Shown here: piece by piece, positions 1-9,454 of the stretch
Position numbering within the stretch: position 1 is the stretch's first letter
Layout of the letters: the number at the start of each line of letters is the position of its first letter
Source: Roseiconus lacunae
Lineage (GTDB): Bacteria; Planctomycetota; Planctomycetia; Pirellulales; Pirellulaceae
Assembly: GCF_008312935.1 (NCBI RefSeq)
Contig: NZ_VSZO01000010.1
Coordinates: forward strand, 62,001-126,000
DNA: 64,000 bases
Direction of reading: 5' to 3'
Notes under the pieces: model-generated
What the model saw: the letters and a program-made list of their open reading frames with translations, nothing else
Told to the model about the DNA's origin: nothing
Databases searched by the model: none
Program-made: the position numbers and the translations under genes

Positions 1-419
1 ATGGAAGCGTCACGAAGGCGGAACTGACCACCGCGTTGCAATCACAAACTCAATCACGTGGCAATCGATTCGGTCGCATGGCCCCACCTTCGCAGGACGG
101 CCCGAACGGCCAATTCCGACGCCCCGAAGGCCCGCCTCCCAATGGTCCTCCACCAATTGATGGCGAAACAATCCTGTCACAAGACGCACATCAACCGGGA
201 CGCCCCGGGCCACCACAACCCGGACAAATCATCCCCGAACCGATGATCGCCGCACTAACACTCGACGTCCGCCAACAACGCCAGCTCGACGGACTCCAAG
301 CGATCGTCGACAAACGCCTGGCTTCGATCCTGACCGCCGATCAAATGGAACAACTGAAAAATCATCGGCCCCCACACGGCCCAGGAATTCCCAACGGCGA
401 TGCCGAACGGAATGATTAA
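1..419 (+). CDS. C-terminal part of an EF-hand, proline-rich exported-type protein (5' end outside window)
   Basis: The reading frame is open from the left edge, so only the last 139 or so residues are present. The first visible residues, GSVTKAEL, are the second half of an EF-hand calcium loop (DxDGxVTxxEL). A Pro/Gly/Gln-rich linker follows, rich in PPP and GPP. The C-terminal helix, roughly LTLDVRQQRQLDGLQAIVDKR followed by ILTADQMEQL, resembles the LTxxQ-type helical motif seen in planctomycete EF-hand proteins. A TTG at 36 could be mistaken for a start, but the EF-hand residues upstream argue the gene begins outside the window. It ends 9 bases before the kinase gene, so the two are probably co-transcribed. 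Calcium binding is inferred from half a motif only. Confidence 0.7.
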   Translation, partial: GSVTKAELTTALQSQTQSRGNRFGRMAPPSQDGPNGQFRRPEGPPPNGPPPIDGETILSQDAHQPGRPGPPQPGQIIPEPMIAALTLDVRQQRQLDGLQAIVDKRLASILTADQMEQLKNHRPPHGPGIPNGDAERND

Positions 420-428
420 GATACGGTC

Positions 429-2918
429 ATGCCAAACTTGAATGAACGAGAGATTTTTCTAGAAGCGATCGAAAAGGAGTCCCCTGACGATCGCTTCAAA
501 TACTTGGCTTCCGCCTGTGGCCAGGATCATCATCTTCGGGCTTCGGTCGATGCCCTCTTGGCCGCTCATGATCAGCCCGCCGCACTACTTGACCATCCAA
601 TCGGGGACGAACTGAGTCGGTCGCCATTGTTCCGTTCACCGATGGATTCACCGATCGATCATGTCGGCCTACAGATCGGCCCCTACAAACTCAAGGAACA
701 GATCGGTGAAGGTGGTTTTGGACTCGTCTTCGTCGCCCAACAAGAACATCCGGTGCGCCGCAAGGTCGCGTTAAAAATCGTCAAACCGGGGATGGGATCC
801 AAGGAAGTGATCGCCCGATTTGAAGCCGAACGCCAAGCCGTGGCGATGATGAATCATCCCAACATCGCGCAAATCTTTGATGTCGGGGTGACACCCGATG
901 GGCGTCCCTACTTTGCCATGGAACTGGTTCGCGGACTACCGATCGCAGAGTTTTGCGACCGACAAAAGTTGAGTGTCGTCGAACGGCTTGAGTTGATGAT
1001 CGACGTGTGTTCGGCGGTCCATCATGCGCATCAGAAGGGCATCATCCATCGAGACTTAAAACCCTCGAATGTCTTGGTCACACTTCACGACGGAAAACCT
1101 GTTGCCAAAGTGATCGACTTTGGGATCGCTAAGGCGATGGAAGAGAAGCTGACCGACAATTCGATCTATACGTGTTTCTTTTCGATGCTCGGAACCCCCT
1201 TGTACATGAGCCCCGAACAGGCCGAGATGAGCGGGCTGGACGTCGACACCCGTAGCGACATTTACTCCTTGGGCGTCATTCTCTACGAATTGCTCGCCGG
1301 CGCGACGCCGTTTGATCGAGTGCGATTGGATTCCGCCAAACTCGACGAAATCCGCCGTATCATTCGCGAAGAAGATCCGCCGCGTCCGAGTACGCGTCTC
1401 GCCACGTCACAGGCAGTACTCTCAACAATCGCTGACCGTCGCCGAGTGCAGCCGCATGAATTGACGCAAGCGTTAACGGGTGATCTCGACTGGGTTGTGA
1501 TGAAGTCCTTGGAAAAGGATCGATCGCGTCGTTATGACACCGCATCGGCATTGTCGGACGACCTCCGACGCTATTTGCAAGATGAACCGGTCGAGGCTCG
1601 TCCGCCAAGCCGACTCTATCGCCTGCAAAAATACGCCCGGCGACATCGCATCGCATTCCTAACCGGCTCACTTGTCGGTATCGCATTGCTACTCGGGACC
1701 GCCGTCAGTCTTTGGCAAATGTCAAAAGTGATCGGCGAACGCAACGCCAAGGACGAAGCCTTGCGACAGGCCAACCTCGCCAAAGCGGATGCGATCGCGG
1801 CCAAGCAAGAGCTTGAAGAATTCGCCGAAAACCTTGTCCGTGCCAACGAGTTACTTGTCCGTGGCCAAGCTCACGCGAATGCCGATCGTTATGCGTCAGC
1901 CATCGAAGACTACAACTCCGCGGTTTCGATTCAACCGAGCTATTACCTTCCTCGATTGCATCGAGCTCTGCTGTATTGCAAACTTCAACTATGGCCAGAA
2001 GCGGCCGAGGATTTTCATGTCGCAAGCCAACTCGGGGCTTCGACACTACAGCCACAGTGGTGGGGCGTTCCCGCGTTGCTGTCTTACACCGGCAAGGAAG
2101 CATCTTTTGAAAGGCTTTCGCGGCAACGCCTCGAAGCGATCGTCGGTGAAACTTCGGTTGCCCAGTGGATGCTTTTACGCGATCTTTTGGTCAGTGATTC
2201 GTCTTCGACGATCGATCAAACTAAGTCTCTCGATGATACCATTCTCTTCGACATCGCGGAGCAATGGCTTCGAAATCCGGAATTCGATGACAGACCACCA
2301 CCGCCGCCGCACGATAACGGGCCCCGGCCACACTTCGGACATGAGTTAGAAAAATTCCTTGGCCTCGATTTTCGACGTGATCGGAAACCGCCTCCCGGCT
2401 CTAGCCCTGGACAGGTACAAAGCCCGGGACAGGGCCGCGGACGCCCCCCGGCTCCCAGGAGAGACCGTTTCGGGCACCCTAACTTGCCAGATAGTCGATT
2501 ACCAGACAGTACGCCTACCTGTATTCGTCACTATCTGACGGGACTGGCGGCGCTCCGTGCTGCCAACTATGAAGCAGCCATAGGTATGCTTCGTCAAGCC
2601 GAACGTGACCCACGGTGGCCCTCAAGGTATCTGGTCCATGCTCCGCTCGCGCTCGCACACTACCAGAGTGGCAACATCGCCCAGGCAACCGAAGCTCTGG
2701 ACAAGTCAGATTCGGCACTGAGCGACCATCTCTTCCGAACCGACGAAGAAACATCCCGACGCCCAGAATTGCCCTGGTTTGATAAACTCGAAGGCGTGAT
2801 GCTCAATCGGGAAGCGTGGATGGTGATCCGAGGAACCTCTCCAACACTTACGTCTCAATTGGATCAACACCGCGCCGAATCGCTGAAGCTAATCGAACGA
2901 GCAACCTCGTTGGACTAG
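429..2918 (+). CDS. Receptor-type Ser/Thr protein kinase with TPR-like tail
   Basis: This 829-residue protein has an N-terminal helical region of about 80 residues typical of planctomycete kinases, then a Hanks-type kinase domain at about residues 84-390. The glycine loop GEGGFG is at 93-98, the ATP lysine is K116 in VALK, the catalytic loop HRDLKPSN is at 207-214, DFG is at 230-232, and GTPLYMSPEQ follows. All catalytic residues are present, so it should be active. One membrane segment lies at about 408-428, followed by a coiled-coil-like stretch and TPR-like helices (for example the segment with ADRYASAIEDYNSAV). A Pro-rich insert lies at about 620-690. It probably phosphorylates cytoplasmic targets in response to an outside signal. 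The ligand and targets are not visible. It follows the EF-hand gene by 9 bases. Confidence 0.93.
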   Translation: MPNLNEREIFLEAIEKESPDDRFKYLASACGQDHHLRASVDALLAAHDQPAALLDHPIGDELSRSPLFRSPMDSPIDHVGLQIGPYKLKEQIGEGGFGLVFVAQQEHPVRRKVALKIVKPGMGSKEVIARFEAERQAVAMMNHPNIAQIFDVGVTPDGRPYFAMELVRGLPIAEFCDRQKLSVVERLELMIDVCSAVHHAHQKGIIHRDLKPSNVLVTLHDGKPVAKVIDFGIAKAMEEKLTDNSIYTCFFSMLGTPLYMSPEQAEMSGLDVDTRSDIYSLGVILYELLAGATPFDRVRLDSAKLDEIRRIIREEDPPRPSTRLATSQAVLSTIADRRRVQPHELTQALTGDLDWVVMKSLEKDRSRRYDTASALSDDLRRYLQDEPVEARPPSRLYRLQKYARRHRIAFLTGSLVGIALLLGTAVSLWQMSKVIGERNAKDEALRQANLAKADAIAAKQELEEFAENLVRANELLVRGQAHANADRYASAIEDYNSAVSIQPSYYLPRLHRALLYCKLQLWPEAAEDFHVASQLGASTLQPQWWGVPALLSYTGKEASFERLSRQRLEAIVGETSVAQWMLLRDLLVSDSSSTIDQTKSLDDTILFDIAEQWLRNPEFDDRPPPPPHDNGPRPHFGHELEKFLGLDFRRDRKPPPGSSPGQVQSPGQGRGRPPAPRRDRFGHPNLPDSRLPDSTPTCIRHYLTGLAALRAANYEAAIGMLRQAERDPRWPSRYLVHAPLALAHYQSGNIAQATEALDKSDSALSDHLFRTDEETSRRPELPWFDKLEGVMLNREAWMVIRGTSPTLTSQLDQHRAESLKLIERATSLD

Positions 2919-2946
2919 TACTCCGTCTAGATCAACGGTTGGGTTT

Positions 2947-2980
2947 GGCTCATCAGCCGACGGGCATTGGCGACGGTTAC
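2947..2980 (+). repeat. Copy 1 of a dispersed intergenic repeat
   Basis: About 34 bases beginning GGCTCATC and ending ACGGTTAC in the gap after the kinase gene. A closely similar element occurs in the opposite orientation at 22122-22155. The two share the order GGCTCATC, GCCGA, GGGC, TT, ACGGT with scattered substitutions. Both sit between genes, which suggests a family of small intergenic repeats. The function is unknown. Confidence 0.4.
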
Positions 2981-3209
2981 CCTAAAGCTACAAGAGTAAA
3001 CGCCGGTTGACTGGCGAGGCTCATCGATCGTTTCGAATAAAGATGCATTCACGATCGTTGGAAGTCGGAACGCAACTTGCGAAGTCGGAAAAATCGGCCC
3101 CGATGTTGACAACATGGCCATGGAAAGTTGCTAATTTGAATCACAACCCTTTCTCCGGCGGCCATGATTGAAGGGTTTCTTTCGACACCATTCCAAGGGA
3201 CATGAAGCG

Positions 3210-3836
3210 ATGGCGGGGCGAATCACAGACGAAAACGCGGACGGATTGTTTCGTCGTCTAAAGCTGCTGGCTTTTTTGACGATCGTGATTCCGGCGGTGA
3301 TCTTGGTTGTATTCATTGAACTGCGTTTCCGATCGATCGAACAATCCATTCCTTTTCAGCAGGCCGGAACGCGGGATCGCTATCGCGAAGAAATCGACAC
3401 ACTACCGACCGACCCCGTCGCCGGGCAAACGTTGTACGCCCCAGCCTACTCACACATTTATCACCAAAAGGGCGCCCCCTATCTTTTGACCGTCACACTG
3501 TACGTCCGCAACACCGACCCCGAACACGAAATCGTGGTCAGCAGCGTTCGGTACTTTGATACGGGTGGTCGTGAAATCCGCTCTCTGTTGAATAAACCAC
3601 TTCGTCTCGCACCACTCGCGGCAACCGAATTTGTGATCGAAAAAGAAGATCGCATCGGCGGCAGTGGGGCGAGCTTTCTCGTGCAGTGGCAAGCCAGCCA
3701 AGACGTAACCCGACCGGTAGTCGAGACTGTCAACGTCGATACCAGCGGCGCCCAAGGCATCTCGTTCATCGTGCCTGCGACGGTGATCTCTGAAAACCAT
3801 CGGCATCATGATCCAGCGGCGACAGAAGAACCGTAA
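3210..3836 (+). CDS. DUF3124 family membrane-anchored protein
   Basis: A 208-residue protein with one N-terminal membrane segment (LLAFLTIVIPAVILVVFI, about residues 18-36) followed by an extracytoplasmic domain. Its segments VYxPxYSHIYH-like (APAYSHIYHQKG), TLYVRNTDPEHEI, NKPLRLAPLAATEFVIE and SGASFLVQWQA are the hallmarks of DUF3124. The family has no proven function. The start chosen is the ATG at 3210, which has AAGGGA nine bases upstream. A TTG at 3168 would add 14 residues that add nothing recognisable. The C-terminus is His-rich (ENHRHHD). It stands alone between gaps of about 290 and 390 bases, so no partner can be named. Confidence 0.85.
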   Translation: MAGRITDENADGLFRRLKLLAFLTIVIPAVILVVFIELRFRSIEQSIPFQQAGTRDRYREEIDTLPTDPVAGQTLYAPAYSHIYHQKGAPYLLTVTLYVRNTDPEHEIVVSSVRYFDTGGREIRSLLNKPLRLAPLAATEFVIEKEDRIGGSGASFLVQWQASQDVTRPVVETVNVDTSGAQGISFIVPATVISENHRHHDPAATEEP

Positions 3837-4224
3837 CTGAAATCCGGTCTAGACTGCCCGGTTGTTTTCGGGCGTGATACGTTTCAAGTGCACAGGTCAG
3901 TCGGGTCTCCGATCGTTCCCTGTTGTCAGGCCCTGAATGAATCATGCTGCGTTTCACATTAGTTCACGCAGGATTTCATCTAAATTACAGGGTTAGCCGG
4001 ACGGCGTATCCCAAGGTTTCGCGGCAAGCGGCACGGGTCATGCCCTTCGACTGACTGATCCACGCAAGGTTCACCGCGACGAACGCCTGACCTGCCAAAT
4101 TGAGCTGAAAGCAATCGACGCGGATGCGTCAACTTCTAACGGTTGAAGCATGTTGGCATAGTGTTTGCGTCGACGATCTCACCATCGTCATACGCAATCA
4201 CTCTCTCAACCCGCACGGTTTAAT
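3837..4224. other. Intergenic region with a small hairpin
   Basis: No open frame here has convincing protein character. A five-base-pair stem (GCCCG/CGGGC, 3856-3873, eight-base loop) sits 20 bases after the DUF3124 stop and could help end transcription, but no T-tract follows it. The rest presumably holds the promoter of the DUF1206 gene. No promoter motif was recognised. Confidence 0.4.
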
Positions 4225-5076
4225 ATGTCCAGCAACACCGCATCGAAATTCAAATGGAATGGCTTTCAAGTCGCCCAGTTACCGCAGGTTCCTTCATGGG
4301 TTGAAACGCTAGGCAGAGCCGGACATATCGCCAAAGGCTGTGTCTATTTTATCGTGGGCATTCTTGCGTTCCGCGTCGCGATCGATGCCGGTGGTGAAAT
4401 CGGTGGCGCTCGAAATGCGATCGAGGAGATCGGAAAGCAGCCATTCGGACAAGCGTTGCTACTGCTTGTCGCGATCGGCTTGATCGGCTACACCGCTTGG
4501 CGGTGGGTTCAGGCAATACAAAATACGGAAGGCGCTGACGATGACGCCAAAGGGATCGCCAAACGTGTGGGCTATGGCGCGAGTGGAGTCACCTATCTCG
4601 GTCTTGGCTTGTATGCCGGTGCACTCGTCTTTGGATTTACTTCCGGCAGCGGAGATTCTGGCCAGCAACCCTCGTTCTTACTTGATTCCACCTGGGGTCG
4701 AGCGATGCTCGGAATCGTCGGGACGGGGATCGCAATCGCGGGTGGCTATTTTGTCTACCAAGGATGGAAGGCCAAGTTTATGGAACAATATAACTTGGCA
4801 CGGATGTCGGAAACCCTTCGACAAACCGCCTATCACGCAGGCCGGATGGGGCTGATCACCCGAGGCATCGCGTTCGCCATCATCGGCTACTTTCTACTGC
4901 GCTCGGCATGGTTTGGTGCCAGCGGAGAGATCGCAGGCATGGGGGACGCGTTATCGGCAATCGCCGCGCAAACTTACGGCAAGTTTCTACTGGGAGTCGT
5001 CGGATTTGGATTGATGGCCTACGCGGTCCACATGGCCTTGTTGGGCTGGTACCGCCGCTTCAATGTCCAATCCTGA
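4225..5076 (+). CDS. DUF1206 integral membrane protein
   Basis: A 283-residue protein made of three similar units, each with two membrane segments: one from about LGRAGHIAKGCVYFIVGILAFRVA, one from KRVGYGASGVTYLGLGLYAGALVF, and one from GRMGLITRGIAFAIIGYFLL. The repeated opening pattern (GR or GY, then A or T, G, then hydrophobic) and the six-helix layout are diagnostic of DUF1206. The family is common in bacteria and has no established role. The ATG at 4225 was chosen because the upstream TTG at 4165 adds a 20-residue polar stretch with no family similarity. The gene converges on the PhoX-like gene. An eight-base inverted repeat (ACTGGGAA at 5155, TTCCCAGT at 5194) lies between them. Confidence 0.85.
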   Translation: MSSNTASKFKWNGFQVAQLPQVPSWVETLGRAGHIAKGCVYFIVGILAFRVAIDAGGEIGGARNAIEEIGKQPFGQALLLLVAIGLIGYTAWRWVQAIQNTEGADDDAKGIAKRVGYGASGVTYLGLGLYAGALVFGFTSGSGDSGQQPSFLLDSTWGRAMLGIVGTGIAIAGGYFVYQGWKAKFMEQYNLARMSETLRQTAYHAGRMGLITRGIAFAIIGYFLLRSAWFGASGEIAGMGDALSAIAAQTYGKFLLGVVGFGLMAYAVHMALLGWYRRFNVQS

Positions 5077-5230
5077 TACGTCGGCGAGTTGCCTTTACCG
5101 ACTTCTTCGCAATCATGTTTCTACTGCTGAGTCATACGGCAGTAAGATGGAAACACTGGGAAATTATTGAAACAATCACCCGTCTTGCATCTCTTCCCAG
5201 TCGCCCCTTTCTCAGTTAACCATGATCTGA

Positions 5231-6631
5231 TCAACCATTGACAAGTGACTCCCAAGGGCCGGTAATTGCTACGGTGAAACCGGGTGTCTGGATGTTGGCG
5301 AACAACCATTCCCCGTCGGGACTGAACGTTGCGCCCGCCCATTCTCGGCCCCGGTAGTCTCCCTCAAATCCTTTCTCGCCCTTTAGTCTGACATCATTGA
5401 GCGCCAGTGGGACCAAAGTCCCTTCCTGTGATAGCAAGTGCATTCGCTGCGGATACTCGTCATCGCCGTAATCACCGTCCTCGCATAGCACCAACCCGCC
5501 ATGCGGATTGACGCAGAGGTTATCGGGCATGTTTAACGTTTCCTTCCCAGGGCTTTCGAAAAGCATCGTTAACGTTTCGCTTTCAGGATCATATTTCCAG
5601 ATTTGCCCGGCACTCGCTTCGCCGCCGCTGGTCGCATCGAAATAGATTCCCCCGTCACCGCTCCAACATCCCTCTAAGCGAGCGAACGTCGTTCCGCCGA
5701 GGCTTTTCCCTTGCTTGAACACACCAAGTTCGTCGGGCTCGGTGAGCCCACGTGTATTCGCCAAGGTCGGTTCCGGGATCGTATGCCAACGCACGTCGAA
5801 CTGTGCACCTTGTTCGACATGACCACGAAGATCGTCTTGACCGACAACCTCTGCGACCTGCAACTTCCCGCCGGCGGCGAGATTTCCGTTCTGCTTTGGG
5901 ATAAAACGATAGAAGCCCGCGGTACCGCGATCCTCTGTTTCATAGACGATGCCAGACTTCCGATCGAAGGCCACGGCTTCATGGACGAAGCGTCCCATTG
6001 CCTTCAGCGGAACAGGGTCCTCAACGCCACTCGGATCGACTTCGAAAATCCAACCATGATTCCTCTCGAACGCCCTCTCGGCGTTGGTTTCGTAGTTATC
6101 AACCGAACCGATCCCGAGCACGGTTTCTTCGGCAGTCAGCCACGTGCCCCAGGGCGTTACTCCACCGGCACAATTCCGGCTTGTCCCTGAAATGGAAACT
6201 CGGCTCTCCAGCCATTGACCGTCTCGGGTGTCAAATTTCAAAGTCGTACATCCGGCCCCGGCGAGTCTGTCAAATGGCCGCCCTCCTTTGATCGACAGCG
6301 CGCCACGGTCGTCACTGATTTCGTGATTTCGAACGATCGTCACGATCCCATCCGACTCGTCCACCACGCCCATGCCATCGTGGGCCGCTGGCGTCATGTT
6401 TCCGTCCGACATCGGGTCCCGAGTCCACCCATAGCTGATGTATCGAAACCCCTCCGGCAAATGGATTAATTCCAAACCGGTCGTCTCATCCTTGGCAGGT
6501 ACGAGCTTAAGCTTCGATCGGGTAGCGTCACCCAGTGCGACTCGTCCTCCGAGGGCCGACAATGCCGCGGCGACACCAAAGCCTGATGCCGACGAAAAGG
6601 TTTCACTCAGGAATTCACGACGGGATTTCAT
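5231..6631 (-). CDS. PhoX-like (DUF839) Tat-exported protein
   Basis: A 466-residue protein beginning MKSRREFLSETFS, a twin-arginine export signal of the (S/T)RRxFL type followed by a hydrophobic stretch and a cut region near ALGD. The mature part matches the DUF839/PhoX beta-propeller family: IVRNHE, the NCAGGVTPWGTWLTAEE segment, FVHEAVAFD, METPDNL-like NMPDNLCV, and WAGATFSPDGEWLF near the C-terminus. PhoX enzymes are periplasmic Ca/Fe-dependent alkaline phosphatases. The family also includes members with unproven activity, so phosphatase function is inferred. It is a single-gene unit, convergent with the DUF1206 gene. Confidence 0.88.
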   Translation of the reverse strand: MKSRREFLSETFSSASGFGVAAALSALGGRVALGDATRSKLKLVPAKDETTGLELIHLPEGFRYISYGWTRDPMSDGNMTPAAHDGMGVVDESDGIVTIVRNHEISDDRGALSIKGGRPFDRLAGAGCTTLKFDTRDGQWLESRVSISGTSRNCAGGVTPWGTWLTAEETVLGIGSVDNYETNAERAFERNHGWIFEVDPSGVEDPVPLKAMGRFVHEAVAFDRKSGIVYETEDRGTAGFYRFIPKQNGNLAAGGKLQVAEVVGQDDLRGHVEQGAQFDVRWHTIPEPTLANTRGLTEPDELGVFKQGKSLGGTTFARLEGCWSGDGGIYFDATSGGEASAGQIWKYDPESETLTMLFESPGKETLNMPDNLCVNPHGGLVLCEDGDYGDDEYPQRMHLLSQEGTLVPLALNDVRLKGEKGFEGDYRGREWAGATFSPDGEWLFANIQTPGFTVAITGPWESLVNG

Positions 6632-6935
6632 AAAGGATCACTCAACCAAGAAACAGCGTGCATGATGAAGGTGACTGGACAACCGGTTCAGACGGCGGGC
6701 AACTTAGCTCAACAGAGCAACGACCTGAAGTGGATTCCTGCCCAACGACGGTCTGCTAAGCAGGTTATCCAACGATGATTTGCAGCGATCACGATGAATT
6801 GACGCCATGCCCGACTTCATGAAGTTATCGTGAATATGCGTCGCTCATCGGAAACGCCCCTCGGCGACCGAAGCCTTTTCCATACCGAACACTCTGGACA
6901 AGTTCCCCGGCGGTAGCGCGTTCGATTGACTTTAG
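6632..6935. other. Intergenic region without recognised genes
   Basis: This stretch lies upstream of the PhoX-like gene and downstream of the FeoB-coupled hypothetical gene. It must contain the PhoX-like promoter. Short frames are present but none resembles a protein family, and no hairpin with a T-tract was seen. Confidence 0.4.
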
Positions 6936-7655
6936 TCAGGAACGCTGATCGTTCAGTCCCAGATAGGCCCCTGGGTTTTCGGCAAGGTGAAACGACATTT
7001 TGCGCCATGCCGATGCAAATGCCTCCGCCGGCGTAAACGAATTCTCACCGTCGTCCCAGTTCAGCAGGGTCGTCCGTCGGTAGTCGATCCCCAGCTGCTC
7101 GGTGATCGTGACTTCGTACTGACGAATCCAATCGATCAACGCGAGCGTCAGCGCGGCACAAACGTCTCGTTGTGAACGTCTTGGCGGCCGAAGTTTCGGT
7201 AAGTCTTTGTTCGACCAAGGCGGACACGCGAGCGTTCCCTGCTTGGTAAACCTTGGCTGAAATTCATATCGCGGCAAGAAGACTCCACCACGCTGATGAT
7301 CTCCATAGAAAACGCCAAATCCGCGGAGCACAACACATCGCCGCTTGGGCAGTTCCAAAACATAAACGCTGGAGCAATCCTTCCGATCAGCCGGTGGCTC
7401 CAGGCGGTTGAAGCCAATCTCAAGTAGCCAATTCCCCTCCGGTCGCATGATGTCCCTTCCCCAGCACCATGCCTGTTGGCTCAACAACCCGACCGCTTGC
7501 GTTAGCGGATCACCCTTGCTCGCATCTTGTCGCGAGACATCCGAGATGCAGACATCACCCGAGGCGACCTCCGGGCGATCGTTTGACCTTTGCGAAACCT
7601 GCCGGTCTCGGCACCGCTTTTCCCGCTGAGCTTGTTGCTGATCGATAAAAATCAC
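6936..7655 (-). CDS. Hypothetical protein translationally coupled to feoB
   Basis: A 239-residue protein of no recognised family. The start chosen is a GTG at 7655 whose last two bases are shared with the FeoB stop codon (GTGA overlap). A longer frame to 7745 would run far into feoB and is unlikely. The N-terminal 30 residues are polar and charged (IDQQQAQREKRCRDRQVSQR). The central part holds a compact folded-looking segment: CWGRDI, GNWLLEIGFNRLEPP, VYVLELPKRRCVVLRGFGVFYGD. The C-terminal part contains ALIDWIRQYEVTITEQLGIDYR. The coupling suggests it is made together with FeoB and may help ferrous-iron uptake. That role is inference from position only. Confidence 0.7.
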   Translation of the reverse strand: MIFIDQQQAQREKRCRDRQVSQRSNDRPEVASGDVCISDVSRQDASKGDPLTQAVGLLSQQAWCWGRDIMRPEGNWLLEIGFNRLEPPADRKDCSSVYVLELPKRRCVVLRGFGVFYGDHQRGGVFLPRYEFQPRFTKQGTLACPPWSNKDLPKLRPPRRSQRDVCAALTLALIDWIRQYEVTITEQLGIDYRRTTLLNWDDGENSFTPAEAFASAWRKMSFHLAENPGAYLGLNDQRS

Positions 7656-9340
7656 AGCAGCAATCTTCCTCCCCAAGCCAGGGCGATCGCAAATAGTGCG
7701 GCGAATCCTGCTTGTCTTGCCAGAAGTTTCGACGTCGTCTTCCAACCGGTTTCATGTCCGATCGTCATCGCGGTGACAAGGCACGGCAACAGAACCCCCG
7801 CCAAATAAACGGCCGTCAATGACTGCGCAGCCGTCATTGGGAATGACAACCCATCATTGGCCGTGAGTAAGAATATCCCATCCTTGCGTACCGACGCGAG
7901 CACAACCGGCAACGCTGCCTGTGAAGGCAAATCGAACAATCTCATCACGGGCGACAATACTTGGGAAGCAAGTTCAAGGACACCAAAATGCGCCAGCAAG
8001 GATGCGACGATACATATCACGACAAACACCGGCATCGCTTGAAAAAGAAATTGCCGAACAGTTCCCGCTGCCTCTCGCCACATTGACGATAGCGTCGGCC
8101 ACTGCATAAACGGTCGGCTCGGTGTCATCAAAACATTGAGCGAATGGCGAGCCTGTTCGCTCGACGTCAGCCGTAGATAAATCAGCGTCGTGGCCAACAG
8201 GTAAGTGAGAAAGATCCAGGTCAGCACCGCCGCCGAACTCCCCGTCGCTACCGCCGCCCCGGAGAGCACCGCCAGTGTGGCGGGTAACTGATAACTACAA
8301 GCCGATCCAAACGCGATCCCCGAGATTGCGGCCCCGCGCGAACAGCTCGAACAAGAACGAGTGCTAATCACCGCCGGCACGTTGCATCCGAATCCCATCA
8401 TCACCCGAACCACGTCTCGCCCACTGAGCCCGAACGGTCGTACGAGCGGATGGATCGAGACGTTAATTCGTTCGATCAAACCGCTCGTCTTATAAGCGCC
8501 TAGAATCAACGCGAACATCAATACGGTCGGGAACGCCCAAACCAAAAGGAATGGCCCCATATTTAGCAGCCCGTAGCCAAATTCACCCTGTTGGCCGACC
8601 AGGATGATTCGCAACCAGGTCGGGCAAGTAGTATTGACCGCCAAGATCAACGGATCAAACCAATTCGCGACGATCGGATGAAGCCAATCCGCGACCGTGT
8701 TGGCACCATAAATGGTCGCTAGCGCCGGAAGAAACAGTAACAGAATTGCCGCCAACGGCCCAATGATCCTCCCTTCCATCAATCCCGGTTTGGGCTCGAT
8801 CCGCCATCCGGCACGGGCCGACAAAACCGACTTCTCCAAGACAGCCGGACGTCGGAGCGCGTCGACGATCCGTTGACGATCAGGATCGGATAACGTGCGG
8901 GCGTCAACCGTAACGAATGCGACGCACGCATCGGCTTCCAGACGTTCAATCGCTTCTTGCGCGGCCTCTCCCAACTGAACTTTGTCCCAGTAAGTGACGA
9001 CGACGACGCAGCGTTTCCCGACGACCAGTGGCAGCATGTCCCTTAGATCCTGATCAAGACTGGTCGCTTGGACGATCAAAAGTACAACGTCGTGTTCGTC
9101 GAGGGCGTTTAATGCAAGCCGCGTGGTTTCCGTATCAGAATTACGCAGCACCCCGGGCGTATCGATGTACTCGGTGTCTCCGAGTCGATAGCGTTCGACG
9201 ACGACCGTCGATCCACGGAAATTCGTCTCACCTGCCGATCGCCCCGTCAGTGAAGAAATAAGTTGTGACTTGCCAACACTTTCCTTGCCGACGACAAGAA
9301 CGGTGCTTGATTCAGTTGGTACGATTACGTTGAAAACCAT
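7652..9340 (-). CDS. feoB: Compact FeoB-type ferrous iron transporter
   Basis: A 562-residue membrane protein with an N-terminal G domain: G1 is GKESVGKS at 18-25 and G3 is DTPG at 60-63. The expected G4 NKxD is replaced by TYWDK at 116-120. The membrane part has two Gate domains, marked by GFGCNVPAVISTRS and by SVRKDGIFLL, which match the FeoB signatures GxGCNVPA and VRK(E/D). The first Gate continues RSCSSCSRG, giving a local CxxC absent from the textbook enzyme. It is clearly shorter than Escherichia coli FeoB (about 770 residues), and no feoA gene is nearby. It would import Fe(II) across the inner membrane. It lies downstream of the oxidoreductase and fur-type genes in the same direction. 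GGA lies before the ATG. Confidence 0.87.
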   Translation of the reverse strand: MVFNVIVPTESSTVLVVGKESVGKSQLISSLTGRSAGETNFRGSTVVVERYRLGDTEYIDTPGVLRNSDTETTRLALNALDEHDVVLLIVQATSLDQDLRDMLPLVVGKRCVVVVTYWDKVQLGEAAQEAIERLEADACVAFVTVDARTLSDPDRQRIVDALRRPAVLEKSVLSARAGWRIEPKPGLMEGRIIGPLAAILLLFLPALATIYGANTVADWLHPIVANWFDPLILAVNTTCPTWLRIILVGQQGEFGYGLLNMGPFLLVWAFPTVLMFALILGAYKTSGLIERINVSIHPLVRPFGLSGRDVVRVMMGFGCNVPAVISTRSCSSCSRGAAISGIAFGSACSYQLPATLAVLSGAAVATGSSAAVLTWIFLTYLLATTLIYLRLTSSEQARHSLNVLMTPSRPFMQWPTLSSMWREAAGTVRQFLFQAMPVFVVICIVASLLAHFGVLELASQVLSPVMRLFDLPSQAALPVVLASVRKDGIFLLTANDGLSFPMTAAQSLTAVYLAGVLLPCLVTAMTIGHETGWKTTSKLLARQAGFAALFAIALAWGGRLLL

Positions 9341-9454
9341 CTTGATCCAATGGGTATCTGCTCATTGCTTTTCCGGTCCCACCTTCGCCTTGAACGCTTC
9401 TTGATCTGCTACAGGCAAGTCACCACTTGAAAATGACGAAAGTGGCGTGCTTGC

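Noticed and set aside
5155..5201. Inverted repeat ACTGGGAA/TTCCCAGT as a shared terminator between convergent genes
   Set aside because: The loop is 31 bases long and no proper T-tract follows, so it was only mentioned with the DUF1206 gene.
7656..7745. Longer start for the FeoB-coupled hypothetical gene
   Set aside because: It would overlap feoB by about 90 bases, while the GTGA overlap at 7655 is the usual coupled arrangement.
9423..9445. Hairpin CCACTT/AAGTGG after the oxidoreductase gene as a terminator
   Set aside because: Only six base pairs with an eleven-base loop and no T-tract on the gene's strand.
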